Assembly (NCBI RefSeq): GCF_011682055.1
Contig: NZ_JAAQOM010000001.1
Location: 1-64,000, forward strand
Source: Telluria antibiotica
GTDB taxonomy: Bacteria > Pseudomonadota > Gammaproteobacteria > Burkholderiales > Burkholderiaceae_D
Direction of reading: 5' to 3'
DNA length: 64,000 bases
Shown here: in pieces, positions 35,442 through 43,935 of the stretch
Layout of the letters: each line of letters begins with the position of its first letter
Position numbering within the stretch: the first letter of the stretch is position 1
Position numbers and translations under genes: made by a program
The notes under the pieces: generated by a model
The model's input: only the letters and a program-made list of their open reading frames with translations
Databases searched by the model: none
What the model was told of the DNA's origin: nothing

Positions 35442-37745
35442 CTAGCCCGCCAGCGCCGCGACCTGGGCGGCGCTCAGCGCCCCCGCGTGAATGCGGAAGT
35501 CCTGGATGCGGCCGTTGAACGACGGATGCCCCCAATTGCGGCCCAGGAACGTGACCTGGTCGCCGACCTGGCGCGGCGACAGGAGGATCTCGTCGGACTT
35601 CGCCACTTCGGTGCCGTCCACGTAAAGCCGGCACGTGTTGCCCTGCAGCGTGACCGCCACGTGGACCCAGCGCCGCAACGGCAGCGGCGCCGGCGCTTCC
35701 ACGGACTGCGCGTCGTTGCCCGTCGCGCCAAAGATCACGAAACGCAGCCCGCCCCGGCCGGACTGGGGCGCGAGCGCCATGGCTGCGTACGCATCCTGCC
35801 CGGCGAAGAACAGGCAGCTGTCCCAGTGCAACCCGTTCGCGTACGCCCACAGGGACACGCTGAAGTCGTCGAGGTCGCCGAACAACCCCGACGGCAGCTG
35901 CAGGCCCGCCTTCTTGCCGTCGAACGCGACGGCCTTGTCGTTGCGGCGCCCGTCGCCCCAGGTCGCGCCGTCCAGCAGTTGGCCCTCGACGAGACTCATG
36001 GCGCCGGCCGAGTCCAGCTTCAAGCCGACCGTGCCCGTGCCGTCCGGGTTATTCAACGGCAGCATCAGGCGATCTTCGCCAGGAACGGCGATACGGGCCA
36101 CATTGGAATCGGCGGCCGGCGCCGCGGCGGTCGGCGCACCGTCGCCCTGGCTGACGACCTGGTAGAACCAGACGCCGTTGGGCGGCGTATCGCTGTAGGT
36201 GAGCAGGTCGCTGGCCGACACCGTGCCCAGCAGGTTGAAGGGGCCGCCGGCCCGGCTTGCGCGCTTGACCGCATACGACGTCGCGCCGACGCTGCCCCAC
36301 CACGACAGCACCACGCGGTTGCCGCGCTGGTGGGCGGTGAGGCCCGAGGGCGGCTTCATCGGCCCGGGATAGGCCGGGCGGCGCAGCGCCAGCGTAGGGA
36401 ACACCACGTCATCCCCGCCGCTGGACCATTGGTTCGGCTCGCACAACGCCAGCATGCGCGCGACGTTGGGCGCTGTCAGGCCCATGCGGTTCACGTAGTG
36501 GTTGTAGATGGGTTCCCAGGCGTTGCGGCCGTTCCCGAACGACTGGTTCACCGCCGTCCAGAAGGACGGATGCGGCGCCGTCGGGTTCTGTTCGCGCACG
36601 TACGGCATCGGGTAGGGCTGGCCATTCTCGTCGTGCAGGTTCGAGCGTGCCACGTATTCGGCGGCGGCGAGGAAGCGGTTGTTGTACAAACCGTAGAGGT
36701 CGTCGCCCTGGTTCCACGCCATCTCCAGCAGATCGCCGCCGAGCGACATGCCCAGCGTGGAGTGGCCCTGGTCGCGGCCGCTCTCCTCCCACTGCCCGAA
36801 GTGGCCCGGGTGCATGAAGTACACGCCGTGCACGATGGCGCCGTTGCCGAAGGTCCTGAGCTTGCCGCGGTTGTTGCCCGCGTAGCAATCGCACGCCAGC
36901 CGGTACAGGTCGGGGTTGTCGCAGAACACGCCGATGGCGAGCGCACCCGCCAGCGAGGCCATGTCCCAGTTGGCATGCGAGCCGATGCGGCCGTCGCTGA
37001 GGAACCACGACGAGACCGGGGCGAAGATGTTGGCCAGCATGTCCTGGAAACGCTTCAGGTTCGCCGGCGCCCAGCCGGCGTACCCGCGCATGATCTCGCC
37101 GGCCTGTGCCCATTGGTGTCCCTGGATCCCGGCCAGCAGGATGAACGTGTGATCGTCATGGGCGGTCGATCCCGGGCGCACGGTGCCGATCACCTGCAGG
37201 GTGTTCGCCCAGGCGTCCAGGGTTTCCACCGCCTTGTCGGCATAGCGGGTGTCGCCCGACAGCTGCCAGCGCAGCGCCAGGCACCACGCGCGCTGGATGT
37301 CGCGGTACATCGCGTACTTGCTGCCGTCCTGGCGGTAGACGCCCTGCTGCGGATTCGGCTTGCCGTCCAGGCTGGTGAGGCTGTCGGCGCACAACTTGTT
37401 CCACCAGCCCGTCCACGGCGCCAGCCCGGCCTTGATGTGCGCACGAATGCGCGCGAAGTCGTCGTCGGTCACCAGGAGGCCCGGGTGGCGGAAGACGCCG
37501 CTCTCCGAGGCCGGCGTGGCGGCGGGCGCAACGCCGGCAGCCGTGCCCGACAACGCCGCCGTTGCAACGCCGGCCGCCTGGCGGCTCTGCACCGACGGGT
37601 CGGCACCCTGCCCACCACCGCATGCGGTGAGCATGGGAATCATGGGCAACAGGCCCAGGCCCAGCGTAAAAGCCCGCCGGGCGGGGTTGCGCAATTCGTC
37701 TTCTTGATCCATTTGATTCAGGCCTTCGGCGCAAGTCTTCGACAT
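35442..37745 (-). CDS. Exported alginate-lyase-fold polysaccharide lyase with FN3 and LamG domains
   Basis: The 767-residue protein starts with a twin-arginine-like signal and lipobox (PARRAFTLGLGLLPMIPMLTACGGG), pointing to Tat-exported lipoprotein. An alginate_lyase alpha/alpha toroid follows (about residues 85-430), with AWANTLQVIG, HDDHTFILLAGIQGHQWAQAGE, GSHANWDMASLAG and MHPGHFGQWEESGRDQGH. Then come an FN3-like module (about 450-550) and a C-terminal LamG/concanavalin module (about 575-765, FDGKKAGLQLP...RIQDFRIHAGAL). The ATG at 37745 fits the GAGGAA site better than 37751. The substrate could be a uronate polymer (alginate, glucuronan or pectin; PL38-like by appearance). Confidence 0.8.
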   Translation of the reverse strand: MSKTCAEGLNQMDQEDELRNPARRAFTLGLGLLPMIPMLTACGGGQGADPSVQSRQAAGVATAALSGTAAGVAPAATPASESGVFRHPGLLVTDDDFARIRAHIKAGLAPWTGWWNKLCADSLTSLDGKPNPQQGVYRQDGSKYAMYRDIQRAWCLALRWQLSGDTRYADKAVETLDAWANTLQVIGTVRPGSTAHDDHTFILLAGIQGHQWAQAGEIMRGYAGWAPANLKRFQDMLANIFAPVSSWFLSDGRIGSHANWDMASLAGALAIGVFCDNPDLYRLACDCYAGNNRGKLRTFGNGAIVHGVYFMHPGHFGQWEESGRDQGHSTLGMSLGGDLLEMAWNQGDDLYGLYNNRFLAAAEYVARSNLHDENGQPYPMPYVREQNPTAPHPSFWTAVNQSFGNGRNAWEPIYNHYVNRMGLTAPNVARMLALCEPNQWSSGGDDVVFPTLALRRPAYPGPMKPPSGLTAHQRGNRVVLSWWGSVGATSYAVKRASRAGGPFNLLGTVSASDLLTYSDTPPNGVWFYQVVSQGDGAPTAAAPAADSNVARIAVPGEDRLMLPLNNPDGTGTVGLKLDSAGAMSLVEGQLLDGATWGDGRRNDKAVAFDGKKAGLQLPSGLFGDLDDFSVSLWAYANGLHWDSCLFFAGQDAYAAMALAPQSGRGGLRFVIFGATGNDAQSVEAPAPLPLRRWVHVAVTLQGNTCRLYVDGTEVAKSDEILLSPRQVGDQVTFLGRNWGHPSFNGRIQDFRIHAGALSAAQVAALAG

Positions 37746-37908
37746 CGGCATTTCCTCATTTAAAACAACCGTTACGTGGTGGTAGTCGCAGGATACGGTC
37801 CCGGCATGACCGAATCATTACGATTGTGACATTTCCCAAAAGAAATATCAACAATTCACGCTTCCGTGGCCGCGTGGGGACCGGGCACGCTGCGGTAGAA
37901 TCGCGCCC

Positions 37909-39243
37909 ATGTCCATGCAGCCCCCTTCCTTCGACACCATCGTGGCCGGCACCGGTCCCGGCGGCGCCAGCGTCGCGCGCGAGCTCGCGCGGGCCGGTGC
38001 GCGCGTGCTGATGCTGGAAGCGGGCGGCGACGCGCCCCTGGCCGGCACGCTCACGCAGATGGCCGGCATGGCCGCGGTGCCCGGCAAGGGCGCGTTCCTG
38101 CACCGCGACCTGTCGCTGCTCGTGCGGGCACTGACGACGGGCGGCACGTCGACGATCAACTTCGCCACCGCCGCGCCGCCACCGGCCGCCATGTTCGCCG
38201 CGCACGGCATCGACCTGGCGCCCGCCCTCGCCGCCTGGCGCGCCGAACTGCCGATGGCGCCGTTGCCGGATACCCTTGTCGGCCCGATGGCCGCGCGCAT
38301 CATGGACGCCGCGCAGGCGGCCGGCCTCCCCTGGCGCAAGCTGGACAAGATGATCCGCCCGGCCACGTGCCGCACGGGATGCTGGCGCTGCGTCTACGGC
38401 TGCCCGTTCGGCGCCAAGTGGTCGGCCCGCGAGCTCGTCGACGACGCCCGCGCGCATGGCGCGCAGCTGCGCACGGGCGCGCGCGTGACGCGTGTGATCG
38501 TGGACGGCGGGCGCGCCGTCGGGGTGGAAGCCGTCGTGGACGGACGTATCGAAACGTTCCGGGCGGGACGCGTCGTGCTGGCGGCGGGCGGCATCGGCAG
38601 CCCGCGCATCCTGCGCGCGTCGAACCTGCTGGCGGGTCCCGTGCCGTTCTTCAGCGATCCGGTCGTCGCCGTGATGGGCACCGTCGACGGCATCGAGGGC
38701 GGCGGCGCGGAAGTGCCGATGGCGGCCGGCGCGATGCTTCCCGATGCGGGCATCAGCCTCGCCGACCTCACGTTGCCCCGTCCGATGTACCAGGCGTTCG
38801 CCGCCCAGGCGGGCCGCGTCGACCGGCTGTTCGCGCATGCGCGCACGTTGACGATCATGGTCAAGATCCGCGACGAGATCGGCGGTGACGTCGGTCAGCG
38901 CTGGGTCGACAAGGTGCTGCATCCGCGCGACCGCGGCCGTTTCGACGAGGGCATCGGGATCGCGCGGGACATCCTCGCCCGCGCGGGCGCCCGGCACGTA
39001 TTCGCGAGCCACCACTTCGCCGCGCATCCCGGCGGCACGGCACGTATCGGTCACACGGTCGACGCCGACCTGCGGACGGCCACGCGCGGCGTGTACGTGT
39101 GCGATGCCTCCGTCATTCCGGAACCGTGGGGCCTGCCGCCCACGCTGACCCTGTTGTGCCTGGGCTGGCGCCTGGGCCGCATGCTGGCCCAGGCACCCGG
39201 CGCCGTCAGCGCGGACGCACGGGCAGCGTCGCCGTCAGCTTGA
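37909..39243 (+). CDS. GMC-type FAD oxidoreductase with a four-cysteine motif
   Basis: The 444-residue flavoprotein has the N-terminal FAD motif TIVAGTGPGGASVARELARAG (residues about 10-30) and LEAGGD, then TGGTSTINFA, VVLAAGGIGSPRIL, a late ASHHFAAHPGGTARIG and VYVCDASVIPEPWGLPPTLT (family C-terminal active-site region). Cysteines at 154, 158, 161 and 165 form CX3CX2CX3CP, as in some long-chain alcohol oxidase relatives and reminiscent of an iron-sulfur site. It has no signal peptide. Its end overlaps the convergent GH3 gene by 38 bp. Confidence 0.85.
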   Translation: MSMQPPSFDTIVAGTGPGGASVARELARAGARVLMLEAGGDAPLAGTLTQMAGMAAVPGKGAFLHRDLSLLVRALTTGGTSTINFATAAPPPAAMFAAHGIDLAPALAAWRAELPMAPLPDTLVGPMAARIMDAAQAAGLPWRKLDKMIRPATCRTGCWRCVYGCPFGAKWSARELVDDARAHGAQLRTGARVTRVIVDGGRAVGVEAVVDGRIETFRAGRVVLAAGGIGSPRILRASNLLAGPVPFFSDPVVAVMGTVDGIEGGGAEVPMAAGAMLPDAGISLADLTLPRPMYQAFAAQAGRVDRLFAHARTLTIMVKIRDEIGGDVGQRWVDKVLHPRDRGRFDEGIGIARDILARAGARHVFASHHFAAHPGGTARIGHTVDADLRTATRGVYVCDASVIPEPWGLPPTLTLLCLGWRLGRMLAQAPGAVSADARAASPSA

Positions 39244-41398
39244 TGTCGGCGGACGATTCGCCCACCATCAACTTGACTGGCACCGCTTCCACGTCGAAGC
39301 GGCCTGCCTCCGTGTTCCAGTACGCGAGGCGCCGCGCCGCGAGCGGGATGCGCACGGTGCGCGTCTCGCCCGGCTTCAAATTCACCCGCTGGAAACCGAC
39401 GAGCGCCTGGCGCGGCCGCTCGACCCGCGACTTCGGCCACGCGGCGTACAATTCGACGACGCTGTCGCCCGCCACCTTGCCCGTGTTCGTGACGTCGACG
39501 TCCACGCCGACCGTACCGTCCGCCGCCAGCGCCGGCGCGCTCGTGCGCAGCTTCGTGTACTTGAACGTCGTGTAGGACAGGCCGTGCCCGAACGGGAACA
39601 GAGGCTCGCCCTTGAAGTACATGTACGTGCGGCCGTGGCGGATGTCGTAATCCATCATCGGCGGCAGCTGGGACTCGGCCGCGGGCCACGTCGCCACGAG
39701 CTTGCCGCCGGGATTGTAGTCGCCGAACAGCACCTGCGCGAGCGCCGTGCCCTGGTCCTGCGATGCATGCGCCATCTGCACGATCGCGGGCACGTGCGCC
39801 TCGGACCAGTTGATCGTGAACGGGAAGCTCGACACGAGCACCATCACCGTCCGCGGATTCGCCGCGAGCACCTGCTTGACGAGGCCTTCCTGCGCCAGCG
39901 CCAGCGATTCGCGGTCGCGGCCTTCGCGGCCGTCGCCCGGGTCCGCGCAGCGCTTCGTGCCCGCGTCCGTCCACTCCTGGGCCATGTTCGGACCGCACGT
40001 GGGGTCGTTGCCGACGACGACGATCACCACGTCGGCAGCGCGCGCCGCCTTCACGGCCGCGCCGTCCTTGTCGTCGGGCGCGTACGTCACCGTCACGCCG
40101 GGGCCCGCGGCCGCCCTGATGCCTTGCAGCGCCGTCACCGTGTACGGCGCGATGCCGCCATACCAGTCCCAGTGGACGCTGTCCGCGTGCGGGCCGATCA
40201 CGGCGATGCGCTTGATGCGGTCCTTCGCGAGCGGCAGCGCGTGGCCATCGTTCTTCATCAGCACGATCGATTCCAGCGCCATGCGCAGCGACACGGCCTT
40301 GTGCGCGGCACCGTCCCACGGGGCGGGACCGTCCTCGATGGCGGCGTACGGGTTGCCGGCCGGCGGATCGATGAGGCCCAGTTTGATCGTCGTGCGGAAC
40401 TTGCGCGCGAGCGCCTCGTCCAGGTCGGCGACCGTGATCGTGCCGTCCTTCAGCGCTGCGCGCAGCTCGTCCTGGTATTTGTCCAGGTATTGGTTGACGC
40501 CGGCCTTCAATGCGGCGACCGCGGCCTCTTTCTGGTCCGGATACCGTTTATACAGTTTCACGAGGGTGGAAATCGCGCCGCCGTCGCTCGAGATCACGTC
40601 CGCGCCCCACTCCTTGATGACGAGGCTGCGCAGCACCGGGTGCACGTCCATCGGCGTGCCGTTCCACGCGTTGTACGCGGCCATCAGCGCGCGCGCACCG
40701 CCGTCCTGGAACGCCATGCGGAACGGCGCCGCATAGTATTCATGGAACAGCCGGTCGTCGAAATTCGACGACGAATTGCCGCGCCCATCCTCGTTGCTGT
40801 TGGCGAGGAAGTGCTTCAACAGCGCCGCGCCGCGCCAGTATTTGGGGTCGTCGCCCTGGATGCCGCGCGTGTACGCCGTCGCCATCGTGCCCACGAGGAA
40901 CGGGTCTTCGCCATACACCTCTTCGCTGCGGCCCCAGCGCGGGTCGCGCGCGAGGTCGGACTGCGGGCCCCATTGCATCAGCATCGGGTGCTTGTATTTC
41001 GTGCTTTGAGTGATGTAGCGCGCTTCCGTCGACTGCACGGCGCCGGCCTGGCGCACGAGGTCCGGGTCCCACGTCGCGCCCATGCCGGGCGGTTGCGGGA
41101 ACTGCGTCGTCGTGATGCGCTCGCGCTGGCGCGTGCTCTCGCCCCGCTGCACGAGGCCGTGGATGCCTTCCGTCGCGCCGAAGCTGGGGATGCCGAGGCG
41201 CGGCACGCCCGAATCCGGCGACAACGCGGCGATCTTTTCGTCCGGCGTCATCAACGACAGGATGTTGGCGATGCGCTGCTGCGGCGGCAGGGCCGGGTCC
41301 TGGAACGGGTAGGTGGCCGCGTGGGCGGCGACGCCGGCGCCGAGCGCGGTTGCCAGCACCGCGGCCCGGGCTGCGGCCGCCAGAATGTTCGTCTGCAT
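39206..41398 (-). CDS. Secreted glycoside hydrolase family 3 (beta-glucosidase/xylosidase type)
   Basis: The 730-residue protein has a signal peptide ending near AHAATYPF (residue 27), a GH3 TIM barrel (LMTPDEKIAAL, ATEGIHGL, DPRWGRSEEVYGEDPFL, LLKHFLANS), the nucleophile region VISSDGGAIS near residue 275, an alpha/beta sandwich (IAVIGPHADS, VVIVVVGND) and a C-terminal FnIII-like domain (FPFGHGLSYTTFKY). It removes terminal beta-linked glucose or xylose from oligosaccharides. It is divergent from the halogenase gene across a 201-bp gap with candidate regulator sites. Confidence 0.9.
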   Translation of the reverse strand: MQTNILAAAARAAVLATALGAGVAAHAATYPFQDPALPPQQRIANILSLMTPDEKIAALSPDSGVPRLGIPSFGATEGIHGLVQRGESTRQRERITTTQFPQPPGMGATWDPDLVRQAGAVQSTEARYITQSTKYKHPMLMQWGPQSDLARDPRWGRSEEVYGEDPFLVGTMATAYTRGIQGDDPKYWRGAALLKHFLANSNEDGRGNSSSNFDDRLFHEYYAAPFRMAFQDGGARALMAAYNAWNGTPMDVHPVLRSLVIKEWGADVISSDGGAISTLVKLYKRYPDQKEAAVAALKAGVNQYLDKYQDELRAALKDGTITVADLDEALARKFRTTIKLGLIDPPAGNPYAAIEDGPAPWDGAAHKAVSLRMALESIVLMKNDGHALPLAKDRIKRIAVIGPHADSVHWDWYGGIAPYTVTALQGIRAAAGPGVTVTYAPDDKDGAAVKAARAADVVIVVVGNDPTCGPNMAQEWTDAGTKRCADPGDGREGRDRESLALAQEGLVKQVLAANPRTVMVLVSSFPFTINWSEAHVPAIVQMAHASQDQGTALAQVLFGDYNPGGKLVATWPAAESQLPPMMDYDIRHGRTYMYFKGEPLFPFGHGLSYTTFKYTKLRTSAPALAADGTVGVDVDVTNTGKVAGDSVVELYAAWPKSRVERPRQALVGFQRVNLKPGETRTVRIPLAARRLAYWNTEAGRFDVEAVPVKLMVGESSADIKLTATLPVRPR

Positions 41399-41422
41399 GG
41401 ATGTCTCCTAGGGTTGATCTTG

Positions 41423-41502
41423 TTAGCGCAAACAGACAGATGATACCCCAGCAAGGAAACCGATTTCACCATAGCGTTGCAAAACCCGGTGTTCGGCGCT
41501 AA
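41423..41502. promoter_or_regulatory. Possible LacI-type half-site pair between GH3 and halogenase genes
   Basis: TTAGCGC (41423-41429) and its reverse complement GCGCTAA (41496-41502) lie 73 bp apart in the divergent gap, with a related TAGCGTTGC between them. TTAGCGCTAA-like palindromes are common for LacI-family regulators of sugar genes. Only single half-sites are clear. Confidence 0.3.
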
Positions 41503-41509
41503 AAGTTTC

Positions 41510-41537
41510 TTGCGCCTCGTAAAGACGGCGGTACAAT
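41510..41537 (+). promoter_or_regulatory. Promoter candidate for the halogenase gene
   Basis: TACAAT (41532-41537) is a good -10 box, with TTGCGC (41510-41515) 16 bp upstream as a weak -35. It lies about 60 bp before the halogenase ATG, next to a candidate regulator half-site. Confidence 0.4.
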
Positions 41538-41599
41538 CGAATGCATACGAAGAGCGGCTGGACCGTACGCGGCCGCCATGAACACTGAACGGAGACAGC

Positions 41600-43075
41600 A
41601 TGAGTTACGAACGCATCGTGGTCCTCGGCGGCGGCACGGCCGGCTGGATGACGGCAGTCGCCCTGGCCACGGGCCTGCAGGGGACGCAAGTGGAGCTGGT
41701 GGAATCGGAAGACATCGGCACGGTCGGCGTCGGCGAGGCGACCTTCCCCTCGATCCGCAATTACCACCAGATCGTCGGCATCCAGGAGGCCGACTTCCTG
41801 CGTGCCACGCAAGGCACGTACAAGCTGGGCATCCGCTTCTGCGACTGGCGCGTGCGCGGCGAGGACTACTACCACACGTTCGGCGACTTCGGCGAACTGG
41901 ATGGCCCGCACGCGCTGTGGGGCCAGTATCGCCGCCACGTCAACGCGGGCCTGCCGAAGTTCGGCGAGCAATGCCTGCCGACGGTGATGGCGATGCGGGA
42001 CCGCTTCTGCGCGCCGGGCCAGGGCGCGGCCAGTTTCAATTATGCGTACCACTTCGACGCCAACCTGTACGCCCGCTTCCTGCGCGACATCGCCATCAAG
42101 CGCGGCGTGCGCCGCACCGAGGGCAAGGTCGTCGACGTCACGCGCCGGGCCGACGGCGGCGTGGCGTCGTTGCGGCTCGACGACGGCCGCGTCGTCGCGG
42201 GCGATCTGTTCATCGACTGCTCCGGCTTCGTCTCGCTGCTGCTGGGCCGCACGCTCGAGGAACCGTTCCTCGACTACAGCCGCTGGCTCCCCGTCGACCG
42301 CGCCTGGGCCGTCCCCAGCGCCCGCACGAGCACGGCGCTGACGCCGTACACGCGCGCGACGGCGCTGGAATCGGGCTGGGCGTGGCGCATCCCGCTGCAG
42401 GACCGCACCGGCAACGGCCATGTGTTTTCCTCGCGTTTCATCGACGAGGACAAGGCGCGCGAACAACTGCTGCAGCAGCTGGACGGCGAGGCGCTGGCGG
42501 AACCCCGGCTGCTGCGCTTCACGACGGGGCGGCGCGAACGCTTCTGGGTCCACAACGTCGTTGGCATCGGCCTTGCGACGGGCTTCCTCGAGCCGCTCGA
42601 ATCGACGAGCATCTACCTGATCCAGGCAGGCCTGGGCAACCTGATGCCGCTGCTCGTGCCGCGCACGCGCGTGGCGCCGGAAGCCATCGAGGCATACAAC
42701 CGCGGACTCACGCGCCAGTTCGAACGCATCCGCGACTTCATCCTGCTGCACTACTGCCTGACGGCGCGGCGCGACACGCCGTTCTGGAATGCGATGGCGC
42801 ACGTGGAGCTCCCGGACACGCTCGCGTACAAGCTGCACGCATGGCGCCAGACGGGCGTGCTGCACCAGTACGACGTGGAAGGCTTCGACGGCCACAGCTG
42901 GCTCGCGATTTACGCGGGCATGCACTGCTGGCCCGAGCGCGCCGACCCGCGGCTGTCCGACCTGCCGCTGGCCACGTCGCTCGACTGGGTGCAGACGCGC
43001 GCGCGCCAGCTCGCCGAAGCCGTCGCCCCGCTGGCCACGCACGACACCTACCTCGCGCGCATCCTCGGGCGCTGA
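41600..43075 (+). CDS. Flavin-dependent (tryptophan-type) halogenase family protein
   Basis: The 491-residue protein has the FAD motif VVLGGGTAGWMTAVAL (residues 7-22), the GVGEATFPSI block, a lysine in TYKLGIRFCDW at the position of the catalytic lysine of PrnA/RebH, the halogenase signature WAWRIPL and the LATGFLEPLESTSIYLIQ block. All key features of active halogenases are visible. In many Xanthomonas and Caulobacter relatives such genes lie beside TonB receptors in carbohydrate loci and their substrate is unknown. Here it is divergent from a GH3 gene. It ends 28 bp inside the convergent TetR gene. Confidence 0.88.
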   Translation: MSYERIVVLGGGTAGWMTAVALATGLQGTQVELVESEDIGTVGVGEATFPSIRNYHQIVGIQEADFLRATQGTYKLGIRFCDWRVRGEDYYHTFGDFGELDGPHALWGQYRRHVNAGLPKFGEQCLPTVMAMRDRFCAPGQGAASFNYAYHFDANLYARFLRDIAIKRGVRRTEGKVVDVTRRADGGVASLRLDDGRVVAGDLFIDCSGFVSLLLGRTLEEPFLDYSRWLPVDRAWAVPSARTSTALTPYTRATALESGWAWRIPLQDRTGNGHVFSSRFIDEDKAREQLLQQLDGEALAEPRLLRFTTGRRERFWVHNVVGIGLATGFLEPLESTSIYLIQAGLGNLMPLLVPRTRVAPEAIEAYNRGLTRQFERIRDFILLHYCLTARRDTPFWNAMAHVELPDTLAYKLHAWRQTGVLHQYDVEGFDGHSWLAIYAGMHCWPERADPRLSDLPLATSLDWVQTRARQLAEAVAPLATHDTYLARILGR

Positions 43076-43518
43076 TCCCGCGCGGCCCCGTCAGCGGCCG
43101 CCAGCGTCTCCAGCCACGCGCACAGCATGTCGGCCAGCGCATCGGCATACGCGGCGATCTCGGCGCCCGTGCGCGGCCGTTCCGAGAATCGCTTGCCGAC
43201 GGCGGATAACGTGTCCATCAGCAGATCGGCCGCGAGCGCCCGCAGGCGCGCGTGCGGCGGCTGCGTCGCATCTTCGAGGATGGATCGCAGCGGCGCCGTC
43301 GTGCGGCGCCATTCGTCGGCCTGCAGCCGGAACAGGATCGCCGCCTTGTTCGGGAAGTACTGGTACAGCGAGCCGACACTCACCCCCGCCTGTTCCGCCG
43401 CGCGCGACGTCGTGAAGCGGGCCGCGCCTTCCGTCGCCAAGACCCGAAGGGATGCCTCCACCACCGCGGCGACGAGGTCGTTCGAGCGGGCCTGTTTCGG
43501 CTGCTTGCGCGAGGCAAT
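43048..43518 (-). CDS. TetR-family regulator without a normal start codon
   Basis: The conserved part runs from SRKQPKQARSNDLVAAVVEAS through the TetR helix-turn-helix (RFTTSRAAEQAGVSVGSLYQYFPNKAAIL) and a ligand domain. Relatives of this type begin at (A)SRKQPKQ; here the codon before ASRK is ATT (43518-43516), not ATG. The first ATG/GTG in frame is 80 residues upstream (43758) and would translate through the antisense of the neighbouring methyltransferase remnant. So the gene either starts at a rare ATT, carries an unusual extension, or is dead. Coordinates use the ATT. Confidence 0.6.
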   Translation of the reverse strand: MASRKQPKQARSNDLVAAVVEASLRVLATEGAARFTTSRAAEQAGVSVGSLYQYFPNKAAILFRLQADEWRRTTAPLRSILEDATQPPHARLRALAADLLMDTLSAVGKRFSERPRTGAEIAAYADALADMLCAWLETLAAADGAARDQRPRMRAR

Positions 43519-43803
43519 CCGGAAGCGGCCGGCCTCGCGGACCTCGTCGATATCCGGACGGGCGACGCACTGCAGACGCTCGCCGGCGACCTGCCCGCCA
43601 CGATCGACCTCGTGCTGCTCGATGGCGCGAAAGCGCTGTACCCTGACGTGCTCGCGCTGCTGGAAGGGCGACTGCGCGCTGGCAGCATCGTCGTCGCCGC
43701 CAACGCGGACCACAGTCCGGACTACGTCGCGCGCGTGCGCGACACGGCGTCGGGCCATGCCAAAACGACACTATCCATAAACGCAATACCACTTTTCGTA
43801 TAG
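43519..43803 (+). pseudogene. Remnant of a class I SAM-dependent O-methyltransferase
   Basis: From about 43522 the plus-strand frame reads EAAGLADLVDIRTGDALQTL, then IDLVLLDGAKALYPDVLALL and GSIVVAANADHSPDYVARVR, the C-terminal half of an O-methyltransferase (strands 4-5 and the LDGAK block). The SAM-binding N-terminal half is missing: upstream the frame runs antisense through the TetR gene. The end also loses family character after the TASG segment, in AT-richer DNA. A divergent TetR/methyltransferase pair seems to have lost its middle by deletion. Confidence 0.65.
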
Positions 43804-43831
43804 TCCCTATGCGCTGCGCCGATATGTCGCC

Positions 43832-43857
43832 GGTGAGCTTCAGGCCTAAGCTTCACC
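43832..43857 (+). promoter_or_regulatory. Hairpin in the leader of the purine permease gene
   Basis: GGTGA(-)GCTT and AAGC(T)TCACC form a 9-bp stem with one bulge and an 8-base loop, about 80 bp before the permease start. It does not have the three-helix shape of a purine riboswitch. It may be a terminator of upstream reading or an mRNA structure. Confidence 0.25.
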
Positions 43858-43935
43858 ACTCATAACGACGAGACACCCCGTCGGCACGCCCTTGCGGCGC
43901 GATCGGCGGGTCAATAACACAGAGGAGCAGCCGCT

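Noticed and set aside
43048..43758. TetR start at 43758
   Set aside because: It adds 80 residues that are antisense to methyltransferase coding sequence and match nothing in TetR proteins, so it was not used as the primary start, though it cannot be excluded.
43804..43935. Purine riboswitch before the NCS2 permease
   Set aside because: Only a single bulged hairpin is present. The conserved three-way junction core was not found.
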